A stretch of 16,935 nucleotides of DNA, taken from the NCBI GenBank assembly GCA_900319835.1, contig ONPY01000055.1, positions 1 to 16,935 of the forward strand, given 5' to 3'. The stretch is from an uncultured Eubacteriales bacterium. Its GTDB lineage: Bacteria; Bacillota_A; Clostridia; Oscillospirales; Oscillospiraceae. Under the pieces are notes generated by a model, which worked only from the letters and a program-made list of their open reading frames with translations, did not search any database and was not told where the DNA came from. The position numbers were made by a program, and so were the translations under genes. Of the stretch, positions 5,259 to 13,879 are shown one piece after another (the stretch's first letter is position 1; every line of letters starts with the position of its first letter).

Positions 5259-7001
5259 ATGAAGCCAATCAACTATCACGACAAACCCCTGAAAATCTTC
5301 GCCCAGTACATCGCCCGGCATAAGAAGCTCTTTTTCCTGGACATGGGCTGCTCGGTGGCGGTGGCGCTGATCGATCTGATTTTCCCCTTCGTCTCCCGCA
5401 TGACCATGTACAGGCTGCTGCCCAATCAGCTCTACCGCACCTTCTTCACGGTGATGGTCCTGATGGCGGCGGCCTATCTGCTCAAGGGCGTGCTGTACTA
5501 CATCATCACGGTCTTAGGCCACCGCATGGGCGTGCTGACCGAGTCGGACATGCGCCGGGATGTGTTTGAGCACATGCAGTCGCTCTCCTTCTCCTTTTAC
5601 GACCGCCACCGCACCGGCATCCTCATGAGCCATATCACCTCCGACCTCTTTGACGTGACGGAGCTGGCCCACCACGGGCCGGAAAACCTTCTGATCTGCG
5701 CGCTGACCTTTATCGGGTCGCTCACGGTGATGATGCTTCTCAACTGGCGGCTCGGGCTGGTGCTGGCGGTGGTGCTGCCGGCGTGCCTGTGGTTTACGGT
5801 CTCACAGCGGGTGCGCATGAAAGAGGCCAACGTCGAGGTCAAGCGCAAGACCGCCGAGATCTACGCCGCCATCGAGTCGAGCATCTCCGGCATCCGCACC
5901 GCCAAGGCCTTTGCCAACGAGAACGAGGAGAGCGAGAAGTTCGACCACGCAAACGAGCTCTTCCGCGGCTCCAAGGTGGAGTACTACCGCACGATGGGCC
6001 TGTTCATGAGCGGGATGGAGTTTACCTCCGGCATCGCCCAGGTGGTGGTCATCGCCGTGGGCGGTCTGCTCATCATGCGCGGGAAGATGGACTATGTCGA
6101 TCTCGTGACCTTCTCACTCTATGTCTCCGCCTTTGTCAGCCCCGTGCGGCGCCTAGCCCAGTTCTCAGAGATCTACATGCAGGGCATGGCGGGCTTTGGC
6201 CGCTTCCTGGAGATCATGCAGACCGAGCCCGCCGTCACCGACGCCCCGGACGCCCGGGAGCTCACCGACGTGAAGGGCGAGGTGGAATACAAGAACGTCA
6301 GCTTCTCCTACGCAAACGGCGTGCCGGTGCTGGAGAACGTCAGCCTGCACATTCAGCCCGGCCACAGCTTTGCTCTGGTGGGGCCCTCCGGCGGCGGCAA
6401 GACCACGCTCTGCTCGCTCCTGCCGCGCTTTTATGACGTGAAGGCCGGGGCCGTGCTGGTGGACGGCAACGACGTGCGGGACGTGACGCAGATGAGTCTG
6501 CGCAAGAATATCGGCGTCATCCAGCAGGACGTGTTCATGTTTGCCGGGACCATCCGGGAGAACATCCGTTACGGCCGGCCCGACGCCACCGACGCCGAGG
6601 TCGTGGAGGCCGCGATCCGCGCGGAGATCCACGAGGAGATCATGCAGATGCCCGACGGCTACGACAGCTACATCGGGGAGCGGGGCGTGATGCTCTCCGG
6701 CGGGCAGAAGCAGCGGCTCTCCATCGCGCGGGTCTTTCTGAAAAACCCGAAGATCCTGGTGCTGGACGAGGCCACCTCGGCCCTCGACACCGTGACCGAG
6801 CAGCGCATCCAGGCGTCCTTTGACGAGCTGAGCCGCGGCCGCACCACCATCATCATCGCCCACCGGCTCTCCACCGTCAAAAACGCCGACTGCATCGCCG
6901 TGGTGGAAAACGAGCACATTGTGGAGATGGGCAGCCATCAGGAGCTGCTGGAGAAGAACGGAATTTACGCGGAGCTCTGCCGCGCGCAGGAGCTGAAATG
7001 A
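5259..7001 (+). CDS. ABC transporter, fused permease/ATP-binding half-transporter (type I exporter)
   Basis: This 580-residue half-transporter should work as a dimer in the cytoplasmic membrane. An N-terminal exporter-type transmembrane domain (about 20-310) is followed by an ATPase domain. That domain contains Walker A GPSGGGKTT (about 375), Q-loop VIQQDVFMF, signature LSGGQKQR (about 478), Walker B ILVLDEATSALD (about 498) and switch His in IIAHRLST (about 535), all intact. The substrate cannot be told; the family includes lipid, peptide and multidrug exporters. I chose ATG 5259 over TTG 5214, which lies within rnhA. GGTGATCC just before the ATG matches the extended anti-Shine-Dalgarno complement, with its GG 7 bases from the start. 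A repeat pair lies 5 bases downstream of the stop. Confidence 0.93.
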   Translation: MKPINYHDKPLKIFAQYIARHKKLFFLDMGCSVAVALIDLIFPFVSRMTMYRLLPNQLYRTFFTVMVLMAAAYLLKGVLYYIITVLGHRMGVLTESDMRRDVFEHMQSLSFSFYDRHRTGILMSHITSDLFDVTELAHHGPENLLICALTFIGSLTVMMLLNWRLGLVLAVVLPACLWFTVSQRVRMKEANVEVKRKTAEIYAAIESSISGIRTAKAFANENEESEKFDHANELFRGSKVEYYRTMGLFMSGMEFTSGIAQVVVIAVGGLLIMRGKMDYVDLVTFSLYVSAFVSPVRRLAQFSEIYMQGMAGFGRFLEIMQTEPAVTDAPDARELTDVKGEVEYKNVSFSYANGVPVLENVSLHIQPGHSFALVGPSGGGKTTLCSLLPRFYDVKAGAVLVDGNDVRDVTQMSLRKNIGVIQQDVFMFAGTIRENIRYGRPDATDAEVVEAAIRAEIHEEIMQMPDGYDSYIGERGVMLSGGQKQRLSIARVFLKNPKILVLDEATSALDTVTEQRIQASFDELSRGRTTIIIAHRLSTVKNADCIAVVENEHIVEMGSHQELLEKNGIYAELCRAQELK

Positions 7002-7006
7002 GATAA

Positions 7007-7170
7007 GCCTCCCTTTGAAAAAAGGGAGGGGGACCGCGCTTGCGCGGTGGAGGGATCGAAAAGAAAAAACGGCGGACGGGGGTTCGATCCCCCACCGCTT
7101 CGCGGAAACAAGCAAGGATCGCGTCGCACGCTTCCCGCGCGTCGCGTTGCCCCCTTTCCAAAAGGGGGCC
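7007..7170. repeat. Paired inverted double-hairpin repeat, unit 4 (A5 7007-7058, B5 7085-7170)
   Basis: The forward half has stem CCTCCCTTT-GAAA-AAAGGGAGG, stem ACCGCGC-TT-GCGCGGT and tail GGGATCG. The reverse half has CGATCCCCC, stem CCGC-TTC-GCGG, about 42 extra bases (7106-7148), then stem CCCCCTTT-CCA-AAAGGGGG and CC. It is the same family as the 3770-4625 array but with different stem sequences, and it fills the gap between the ABC and GNAT genes. Confidence 0.88.
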
Positions 7171-7191
7171 AATACAGCAGGAGGCACAGAT

Positions 7192-7755
7192 ATGCTGAAA
7201 CTACAAAAGGCCGGACACCGGGATCTGGAGCGCTATTATCCGCTGTTTGAGACAGACTTTGACAGCGAGGAGCTGGTGGGGAAGCTGGCCATCCACCGCG
7301 GCATGATGAACGGCAGCATCGACTTTCTCACCTTCCACGAGGAGGAGAGCGGCATGGACGCGGGCTACGCGCTGGTGCTGACCAAAAACCTCTACGGCTA
7401 TGTGGATCTGAAATACTTTGCCATCATGCCCTGGTTTCGCGGCCGGGGACTCGGCGTGCAGCTGATGCGGGAGATCAACCGCCGCTACGCAGACGCCCAG
7501 GGCATCGTCACGGAGCTGACCGAGTTTCCCGACGAGGACAAGGACCGCGTCAAAAAGCTGCGGAAGTTCTTCAACCGCTTCGGCTACGAGGAAGTACAGG
7601 CTGACTGCAGCATCGCGGGCGTGCGGGACAATCTCTATGTCAAGCCGCTCAGGGGCGGCGCGGACCTCACCCCGGTTATCCACCGCGTCCTGCCGGACTT
7701 CTACACCCGCTTCATGCCCGCCTCCGCCGTCTACCGGATGCTGGAATTCAAATAA
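7192..7755 (+). CDS. GNAT-family N-acetyltransferase
   Basis: This 187-residue protein has a GNAT fold. The acetyl-CoA pyrophosphate-binding motif is at residues 83-88 (RGRGLG) after the beta-4 strand LKYFAIMPWF, followed by helix VQLMREINRRYADAQG. The later FFNRFGYEEV is the usual GNAT C-terminal strand motif. The acceptor is unknown. The ATG at 7192 follows a strong AGGAGG (7179-7184) with 7 bases between. An upstream in-frame start at 7015 would translate repeat sequence and is rejected. The gene lies between two unrelated palindromic repeats, 21 bases after one and 4 bases before the other, so it is probably transcribed through both. Confidence 0.88.
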   Translation: MLKLQKAGHRDLERYYPLFETDFDSEELVGKLAIHRGMMNGSIDFLTFHEEESGMDAGYALVLTKNLYGYVDLKYFAIMPWFRGRGLGVQLMREINRRYADAQGIVTELTEFPDEDKDRVKKLRKFFNRFGYEEVQADCSIAGVRDNLYVKPLRGGADLTPVIHRVLPDFYTRFMPASAVYRMLEFK

Positions 7756-7759
7756 CCCT

Positions 7760-7873
7760 GTCATTCCGGGCCAGTGAGCACACTGGCGTGGGAATCCGTC
7801 CTTTTGGAAAGTGCGGATTGCACCCGCAGGGCGTACACCACGCCAGTGACGACGGGCACTGGTTCGCAATGAC
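7760..7873. repeat. Palindromic intergenic repeat, second family (terminal inverted repeats)
   Basis: This 114-bp element begins GTCATTCCGGGCCAGTG and ends CACTGGTTCGCAATGAC, imperfect inverted repeats of each other. Each half has its own hairpin built from the same stem, CCAGTG-AGCA-CACTGG on the left and CCAGTG-ACGACGGG-CACTGG on the right. Internal GTGGGAATCCG and CGGATTG are further inverted matches. It fills almost the whole GNAT-mfd gap. It is unrelated in sequence to the CTCCCTTT family but has the same paired-inverted design. Confidence 0.8.
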
Positions 7874-7887
7874 GCAAAAGGCACAAC

Positions 7888-10800
7888 ATGGAAATTCTCA
7901 TCAATCAAATACTGACCCACAAGGAAGCCGCCGCCCTCCCCTCCCTGCTCGAGAGCGGAGGACTTCCCGCGCTCATTTCCGGGCTCTCCCCGGTGCACCG
8001 GGCCAATCTCGCCGCGGCGCTGAAAAACAAGCTGGGTCTGCCGCTGTTTGTCGTCTGCCCGGACGACACCGCCGCCGAGTCCATGGCACGGGACCTCGCC
8101 GCCATGCTGGGGCGGGAGGTTCAGACCCTGCTGATGCGCGATTTCATTTTCTACCCGGCCGAGGCCGTCTCCCGCCAGGCCGAGCAGAAGCGCATCGCCG
8201 CGCTCTACCGCCTGGCAAAGGGGGAGAGCGACATCACCGTGGCCTCGGTCTCGGCCCTGATGCAGCGCACACTGCCGAAGGAGACCCTGCTGCGCTCCGC
8301 CTTCACGATCACCGACGCGGGGACCTGCCCCCCGGAGGACGTGGAGGACGCGCTGCTGCGCTGCGGCTACGCCCGCTGCGAGCAGGTGGAGGGCCCCGGC
8401 CAGTTTGCCCGCCGCGGCGGCATTCTGGACTTCTTCTCCCCCGGCGACCCCGAGCCCATCCGCGTCGAGTTCTGGGGGGACGAGGTGGACTCCATGTCCT
8501 TCTTCGACGTCCAGACCCAGCGCCGCACCGAGCCCGTCAAAGCCTGCACCATCCTCCCGGCGGAGGAGGCCCTGGCGGGGCTTTCCGCCGGCGGGCCCGC
8601 GGCGCTCGCGCGGGAGATCGCGCGCTTTGCCGACAGCTATCAAAAGCGAAGAAAGACCGAGCTTGCCTCGACGCTTGCGGCCAATCTCCGCGCGGACGCC
8701 GAGAAGCTCGAAAACGGCGTGACCCTGCCGGATCTCGACCGGTATCTGCCGATTTTGTACCCGGAGGCAAGCGCCCTCGATTACATCCCGGCGGACGCCT
8801 TCGCCTTTCTTGACCAGCCGGGGCGCTGCGCCGAGCGGGCGCGGGACTATGAAAAGCAACTGGGCGAGGACGTAAACGAGCTGCAAAAGCGCGGCATGGT
8901 CGCCATGAGCGCGGAGGGCTTCCGCCTCAGCGCGGAAAAGCTGTTCAAAACCCTCGCGGACTTCCCGCTGTATATGGCCGAGGCCTTCACCGTCGGGCGC
9001 AGCCCCGTGCCGCCCAAGACCCTCACCAGCATCGCGGCCAAGCAGCTGCCCTCCTACGCGGGCTCGGCCCAGACCGCCGCGGAGGACGTGACGGCCTATC
9101 TCAAACAGGACTACCGCGTGGTGGTCCTGGCGGCCGACGAGCGCCGCGCCGGGGTGCTGCAGGACTTCTTCAAGGACCGGGGCATCCCCGCCCTGGTCTA
9201 CAGGGAGCTCAAAAAGCTGCCCGCCCGGGGGGCCTGTGCCATCGCCGTCGGGGCGGTGTCCGCGGGCTACGAGTACCCGGGGCTGAAGCTCGCGGTGCTG
9301 ACGGATTCTCAGCTCCTGCGCGCCCGGGGCAGGCGTGCCGCCGCCGGCAAGAAGCTGCCGCCAAACCGCGCGCGCATCGAGTCCTTTGCGGATCTGACCG
9401 TGGGGGACTATGTGGTCCATGAAAACCACGGCATCGGCCGCTTTGCCGGGATCGTCCGCATGCAGGTGGACGGCTTTGACAAGGACTATATCAAGCTCAA
9501 CTACGCCGGCACCGACACGCTCTATGTCCCCGCCACGCAGCTCGACATGGTGACCAAGTACACCGGCGCGGGCGAGGAAAAGCCCGTGCGCCTGTCGAAG
9601 ATGGGCGGGGCCGAGTGGGCCAAGACGCGCAGCCGCGCCAAGGCCAGCGCCCGGGACATGGCCGAGCGGCTCATCAAGATCTACGCCCAGCGCCAGCGCC
9701 TGCCGGGCTACGCCTTCTCCCCGGACAGCGAGTGGCAGAAGGAGTTTGAGGAGAACTTCGGCTACACCGAGACCGACGACCAGCTCAAGTGCGTGGCGGA
9801 GATCAAGGCGGACATGGAGTCCTCTGTCCCGATGGACCGCCTGCTCTGCGGCGATGTGGGCTTCGGCAAGACCGAGGTCGCGCTCCGCGCTGTGATGAAG
9901 TGCGTGCTCGACGGCAAGCAGGCCGCGATCCTCGTGCCCACCACGGTGCTGGCCCAGCAGCACTATCAGACCGCGCTGCAGCGCTTCTTCGGCTTCCCGG
10001 TGAACATCGGGGTGCTCTCGCGCTTTCGCACCGGCAGCCAGGCGAGCCAGCTCTTATCGGACCTTGCCACCGGCAAGTGCGATCTCGTGATCGGCACCCA
10101 TAGGCTTCTCGGCAAGGACGTGAAGTTCAAGAACCTGGGGCTTCTGGTGGTGGACGAGGAGCAGCGCTTCGGCGTGACGCACAAGGAGCACATCAAGGAG
10201 CTGTCAAGAGGCGTGGACGTGCTGACGCTCTCGGCCACGCCCATCCCCCGCACGCTCAACATGGCCATGTCCGGCATCCGGGACATGTCCACCATCGACG
10301 AGCCGCCGGAGGACCGCCTGCCCGTGCAGACCTTCGTGATGGAGCACGACTGGGGCGTCATCTCCGACGCCATCCGCCGCGAGATCCAGCGCGGCGGCCA
10401 GGTCTACTACCTGCACAACCGCATCGACGACATCGACCGCACCGCCGTGCGCCTGCGCAATCTCCTGGAGGACGTGACGGTGGCGGTGGCCCACGGCCAG
10501 ATGGACAAGAACATGCTTGCCTCCGTGATGGACTCGGTGGTCTCGGGCGAGACCCAGGTGCTGGTCTGCACCACCATCATCGAGACCGGTATCGACATCC
10601 CCAACGTCAACACCCTCATCATCGAGGACGCGGATCGCCTGGGCCTTGCCCAGCTCCACCAGATCCGCGGCCGCGTGGGCCGCTCCACCCGGCGGGCCAG
10701 CGCCTATCTCACGTTCCGGCGGGACAAGGTGCTCACCGAGGACGCGGAAAAGCGCCTCAACGCCATCCGGGACTTTGCCGCCTTCGGCTCCGGCATCAAG

Positions 10801-11397
10801 ATCGCCATGCGCGACCTGGAGATCCGCGGTGCGGGCAATCTGCTGGGGGCGGAGCAGTCCGGCCACATGATCGATGTGGGCTACGACATGTACATGAAGC
10901 TCCTCAGCGAGGCGGTGCTGGAGGCCCGGGGCATTGAGGTGCCCAAGAAGGCCGACTGCTCGGCGGATCTGGCGGTGGCCGCCAACATCCCCGAGCGCTA
11001 CATCCCCTCCTCCGAGCAGCGCATGGACATCTACCGCCGTATCGCCGCCATCCGCACCGAGGAGGAGGCGGACGATCTGACCGATGAGCTCATCGACCGC
11101 TTCGGCGACCCGCCCCCGGGGGTCAACGCCCTCATCCACGTGGCACTGCTGCGGGGCGAGGCGGGCAAGGCCGGCGTCACCGACATCGCCCAGAAGGGCG
11201 GCTGCCTGCGCTACACGGTCTCCGACTTCAACATGGAGAAGGTCTCCGCCCTCTACGCCAGACCCGAGTACGGCAAGCGCCTGCGGGTGGAGGCCGGCTC
11301 GAAGCCCTGCCTCTCCGTGAAGATCCTGAACAAAAACCGGGTCATCGACGAGGCCAGAAAGTTCGTTGCCGACTGGCGCGGCGAACAAAACGGTTGA
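7888..11397 (+). CDS. mfd: Transcription-repair coupling factor Mfd
   Basis: This ATP-dependent translocase removes RNA polymerase stalled at DNA lesions and recruits the UvrAB repair machinery. The 1169-residue length is normal. The N-terminal UvrB-homology region spans about residues 1-330 (FARRGGILDFF is typical). The CarD-like RNA-polymerase-interaction domain is at about 498-560 (LTVGDYVVHENHGIGRF). The RecG-like motor follows: Walker A LLCGDVGFGKTEVA (about 651-664), DEEQ box (about 756-759), SATPIPRTL (about 782) and LHQIRGRVGRS (about 925). The regulatory C-terminal domain completes it. AAAGG lies 7 bases before the ATG, directly after the palindromic repeat, so the leader is very short. 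The coding sequence is complete. Confidence 0.97.
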   Translation: MEILINQILTHKEAAALPSLLESGGLPALISGLSPVHRANLAAALKNKLGLPLFVVCPDDTAAESMARDLAAMLGREVQTLLMRDFIFYPAEAVSRQAEQKRIAALYRLAKGESDITVASVSALMQRTLPKETLLRSAFTITDAGTCPPEDVEDALLRCGYARCEQVEGPGQFARRGGILDFFSPGDPEPIRVEFWGDEVDSMSFFDVQTQRRTEPVKACTILPAEEALAGLSAGGPAALAREIARFADSYQKRRKTELASTLAANLRADAEKLENGVTLPDLDRYLPILYPEASALDYIPADAFAFLDQPGRCAERARDYEKQLGEDVNELQKRGMVAMSAEGFRLSAEKLFKTLADFPLYMAEAFTVGRSPVPPKTLTSIAAKQLPSYAGSAQTAAEDVTAYLKQDYRVVVLAADERRAGVLQDFFKDRGIPALVYRELKKLPARGACAIAVGAVSAGYEYPGLKLAVLTDSQLLRARGRRAAAGKKLPPNRARIESFADLTVGDYVVHENHGIGRFAGIVRMQVDGFDKDYIKLNYAGTDTLYVPATQLDMVTKYTGAGEEKPVRLSKMGGAEWAKTRSRAKASARDMAERLIKIYAQRQRLPGYAFSPDSEWQKEFEENFGYTETDDQLKCVAEIKADMESSVPMDRLLCGDVGFGKTEVALRAVMKCVLDGKQAAILVPTTVLAQQHYQTALQRFFGFPVNIGVLSRFRTGSQASQLLSDLATGKCDLVIGTHRLLGKDVKFKNLGLLVVDEEQRFGVTHKEHIKELSRGVDVLTLSATPIPRTLNMAMSGIRDMSTIDEPPEDRLPVQTFVMEHDWGVISDAIRREIQRGGQVYYLHNRIDDIDRTAVRLRNLLEDVTVAVAHGQMDKNMLASVMDSVVSGETQVLVCTTIIETGIDIPNVNTLIIEDADRLGLAQLHQIRGRVGRSTRRASAYLTFRRDKVLTEDAEKRLNAIRDFAAFGSGIKIAMRDLEIRGAGNLLGAEQSGHMIDVGYDMYMKLLSEAVLEARGIEVPKKADCSADLAVAANIPERYIPSSEQRMDIYRRIAAIRTEEEADDLTDELIDRFGDPPPGVNALIHVALLRGEAGKAGVTDIAQKGGCLRYTVSDFNMEKVSALYARPEYGKRLRVEAGSKPCLSVKILNKNRVIDEARKFVADWRGEQNG

Positions 11398-11422
11398 TTT
11401 CGCCGTCAAAGGATGGTATAAG
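11394..11422 (+). promoter_or_regulatory. Vegetative-type promoter for the parvulin gene
   Basis: The -35 TTGATT (11394-11399) overlaps the mfd stop codon. An exact 17-bp spacer leads to -10 TATAAG (11417-11422), giving a leader of about 30 bases before the ATG at 11458. This would let the foldase gene be expressed independently of mfd. Confidence 0.6.
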
Positions 11423-11457
11423 AACAGGGTAGAAACCTGAACAAAGGGAGCATTGCT

Positions 11458-12702
11458 ATGAAAAACTTTATTGCGATTTTGCTGGTCATCCTCATCGCCT
11501 TTGGCGGCTTCATGACCTGGAACCATCTGCGGGCTGAGACAGGCGCCCCGGCGGACGTTTTCGTCCCCGCCGAGGGCGAGGTTGTCACCGACACCCCCGC
11601 CGAGACCCCGGCCGAGACCCCCGCGGAGAGCGCGGCGCCCGCCGAGCCCATCGTGGTGCGCCATGTGGACTATGACGCCATCCGAGCCCTGCACCCCGAG
11701 GACGAGACCGTGCTCACCGTGGCCGGCGAGACCGCCGACTGGGGAGAGTTCTTTGATCTGCTGCGCTCCACCGGCGTCGACATCGAGGCGTACTTTGAGC
11801 AGATGGGCGCCTACTACGGCGTCGCCGCCGACTGGGAGGGCTCCGTGGGCGACGGCAGCGGCCAGACCTTTGCCCAGTACGCGGTGAGCGAGGCGCGCGA
11901 ATACCTGGAGAGCATCCTGACCGTCCGCGCCTTCGCCAAAGAAAACGGCGTGGAACTGGACGAGGAGGCGCTCAAATCCCTGGAGCCCGAGCAGATGGCC
12001 CAGGCCTTCATCGGTGAGGGCGAGACCGTGGAGGACTTTTACAAGCGCCTGGAGGACGAGGCCCACATGTCCTTTGAGACCTATCGCGCCATGCGCGAGG
12101 CGAGCCTGCTCTACGGCAAGACTGTGGAGGAGCTCTACGGCAGCGCCGGCGAGAAGCTGTCCGAGGAGGACGCGGTGAAGTATCTGGAGGACCAAGGCTT
12201 CCTGGCCGCGCACCACATCCTGCTCATGACCATCGACCCCAACACCGGCGACAAGCTGGAGGAGAGCGAGATCCAGGCCAAGCGGGCCAGAGCCGGCGAG
12301 ATCGCCGCCGAGCTGCAGGCCATCGAGGACCAGGAGGAGCTGCTGCGCCGCTTCAAGGAGCTCAAGGAGGAAAACTGCGAGGACAACGGCAAGGAGGCCT
12401 TCCCCGACGGCTACACCTTCCAGCCCGGCACCATGGTGCAGGAGTTTGAGAGCGCGGTGCAGTCCCTTGCGGAGTACGCCGTGTCCGACCCCGTGGAGAC
12501 CGCCTACGGCTACCATGTGATCATGCGCCTGCCCCTGAAGGGGGACGCTGCCCTGACCACGCTGAACGGCACGACCACCACCGCCCGCCGGGAGCTGGCC
12601 CAGAAGTCGATCACCGCCGCGCTGGACGCCTTCCAGGCTGCCCACCCGGCCGAGTACGCCGACGGCGTCGAGGACTTTGACCTGCTGCCGTATGTAAAGT
12701 AA
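11458..12702 (+). CDS. Membrane-anchored parvulin-type peptidyl-prolyl isomerase (PrsA/SurA-like foldase)
   Basis: This is probably an extracytoplasmic foldase that assists secreted-protein folding. It has 414 residues, with one N-terminal hydrophobic segment (about 4-20). There is no lipobox cysteine, so it looks like an uncleaved anchor or Sec signal and not the lipoprotein form of classical PrsA. A Pro/Ala/Glu linker follows (TPAETPAETPAESAAPAEP, about 46-64), then a helical SurA/PrsA-like chaperone region. The isomerase domain spans about 250-353, from AAHHILL through FQPGTMVQEFESAV to DPVETAYGYHVI. The usual GGDLG segment is replaced by a divergent stretch (NGKEAFPDGYTF), so catalytic activity is uncertain. 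AAAGGGAG precedes the ATG by 7 bases. It has its own promoter upstream and a terminator immediately after. Confidence 0.85.
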   Translation: MKNFIAILLVILIAFGGFMTWNHLRAETGAPADVFVPAEGEVVTDTPAETPAETPAESAAPAEPIVVRHVDYDAIRALHPEDETVLTVAGETADWGEFFDLLRSTGVDIEAYFEQMGAYYGVAADWEGSVGDGSGQTFAQYAVSEAREYLESILTVRAFAKENGVELDEEALKSLEPEQMAQAFIGEGETVEDFYKRLEDEAHMSFETYRAMREASLLYGKTVEELYGSAGEKLSEEDAVKYLEDQGFLAAHHILLMTIDPNTGDKLEESEIQAKRARAGEIAAELQAIEDQEELLRRFKELKEENCEDNGKEAFPDGYTFQPGTMVQEFESAVQSLAEYAVSDPVETAYGYHVIMRLPLKGDAALTTLNGTTTTARRELAQKSITAALDAFQAAHPAEYADGVEDFDLLPYVK

Positions 12703-12709
12703 AACAAGG

Positions 12710-12742
12710 AAACCGGGCGCTGCAGAAAGCAGCGCCCGGTTT
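12710..12742. terminator. Bidirectional intrinsic terminator between convergent operons
   Basis: A perfect 14-bp stem, AAACCGGGCGCTGC and GCAGCGCCCGGTTT, encloses loop AGAAA (12724-12728). It sits 7 bases after the foldase stop and 9 bases beyond the stop of the convergent germination operon. The A/T run at each end is only three bases long, so termination strength is uncertain, but position and symmetry fit. Confidence 0.85.
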
Positions 12743-12751
12743 GCATGCGCT

Positions 12752-13876
12752 TCAAGTCTCCTTCTCCCCGCGTCTGCTCCCTAATATATATAGGAAGGGC
12801 AGCAGGCCGAAGCAGAACACCAGGTTCATGGCCGGAATCAGCGCGGTCGACCAGCGCTCGAGACTGCGCGAGTCCGGCCCCAGCCACAGGCCGAGGGCGA
12901 TGACCGCCGCCCCGCAGACCCAGGTGAGGCCCCGGGTGGTGTCCCCTGCGGCCGGGATGCGCCACGGTCCCAGCTTCCGCCCCTCCAGCAGCAGACCCAG
13001 CGCCTGCCGCCCGGCCCAGAGATACAGGGCCGCCATCAGAAAATCCGGGAAGATCCAGAGCATCACCACCAGAGCCTCCACGCGCTCGACCGTACTGAAA
13101 AACACCAGCGTCCGCACCAGCACAAAAAAGGGCCTTGAGAGCGCGGCGGCGAGCTCCGCGCCAAAGCTGCCCAGCAGCGCCAGATTCAGCAGAGTCAGCA
13201 GCAGACAGAGCATCCCCATCCAGAGACCGAGCGGCCAGAAGCCCCCCGGTCTCTTTTTCACGCCCCCGGCAAGAAAGCAGATCCCCGCCGCGGGGCAGAC
13301 CAGCACGTTCGCCGCCGCCAGCGCGCCCTGTGGCACGCGCAGCCAGTCGTCCCCTGTCAGGGGCAGCAGCTTGTCCGTGTCCGCCCTCGCCAGGGCGACA
13401 AACAGCAGCAGGAGCAGCACCCCCAGCAAAAAGGGCTGGACGATCCGTGCCATGCGCCCCAGGCTGCGCGGCCCGGCCAGCGCGGCCAGCAGACTCAGCA
13501 GGCCCATGACCTCGATGAACACCCCGGGGCTGGCCTTCGGGTAGACGGTGCCCACCAGCCGGTCCGCCCCGGAGCGCAGTACAAAGGCCGCGTACAGCAG
13601 GGTCCACAGCGCTGCAAGCCCCAGCAGCACCGGGCCGAGACCGCCGCCCAGCCGCCGTGTCAGCTCCGCCAGCCCCTCGCCCTCCCGCCGCAGGGCGAGC
13701 AGGCGGATGAGAAAATAACAGTAGCCCAACATCAGCGGCAGGGCCAAAAGCGCCGCCGTCCAGGCCGCCCGCCCCGCGAGCGCCACGCTCTCGGAGGGGT
13801 AAAAGCGCAGGGCCGGCGCGAGAAAGCTCACTGTCCCCAGCGCCAGAAGCTGGCGGCGGGAGAGCGTGGATTCCAT
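12752..13876 (-). CDS. gerAB: Spore germinant receptor subunit B (GerAB/GerKB-type permease)
   Basis: This is the integral-membrane subunit of a GerA-type germinant receptor in the spore inner membrane; the family belongs to the APC transporter superfamily and contributes to germinant binding. It has 374 residues, near the family norm, with about ten hydrophobic helices and an N-terminal SRRQLLAL segment typical of GerAB. The start ATG lies 3 bases after the gerC stop, with AAAGGAG inside the end of gerC, so translation is coupled. It is last in the A-C-B operon, as in B. subtilis gerK, and ends against the shared terminator. The germinant cannot be predicted. The gene symbol denotes the family, not strict orthology. 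Confidence 0.9.
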   Translation of the reverse strand: MESTLSRRQLLALGTVSFLAPALRFYPSESVALAGRAAWTAALLALPLMLGYCYFLIRLLALRREGEGLAELTRRLGGGLGPVLLGLAALWTLLYAAFVLRSGADRLVGTVYPKASPGVFIEVMGLLSLLAALAGPRSLGRMARIVQPFLLGVLLLLLFVALARADTDKLLPLTGDDWLRVPQGALAAANVLVCPAAGICFLAGGVKKRPGGFWPLGLWMGMLCLLLTLLNLALLGSFGAELAAALSRPFFVLVRTLVFFSTVERVEALVVMLWIFPDFLMAALYLWAGRQALGLLLEGRKLGPWRIPAAGDTTRGLTWVCGAAVIALGLWLGPDSRSLERWSTALIPAMNLVFCFGLLPFLYILGSRRGEKET

Positions 13877-13879
13877 GGC

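Noticed and set aside
3856..7058. Repeat hairpins as ordinary intrinsic terminators
   Set aside because: The strong hairpins are followed by CTGTCGC, GGGGACC or similar and not by a T run, and some lie inside or directly before coding regions.
7201..9963. 920-codon open frame on the minus strand opposite the GNAT gene and mfd
   Set aside because: It is antisense to two clearly recognised genes, low in complexity (His/Gly/Ala/Leu-rich) and without any domain. It is a by-product of GC-rich third positions.
10204..12645. 813-codon minus-strand frame opposite mfd and the parvulin gene
   Set aside because: Same GC-frame artefact. It also crosses a promoter and two gene boundaries and has no recognisable motif.
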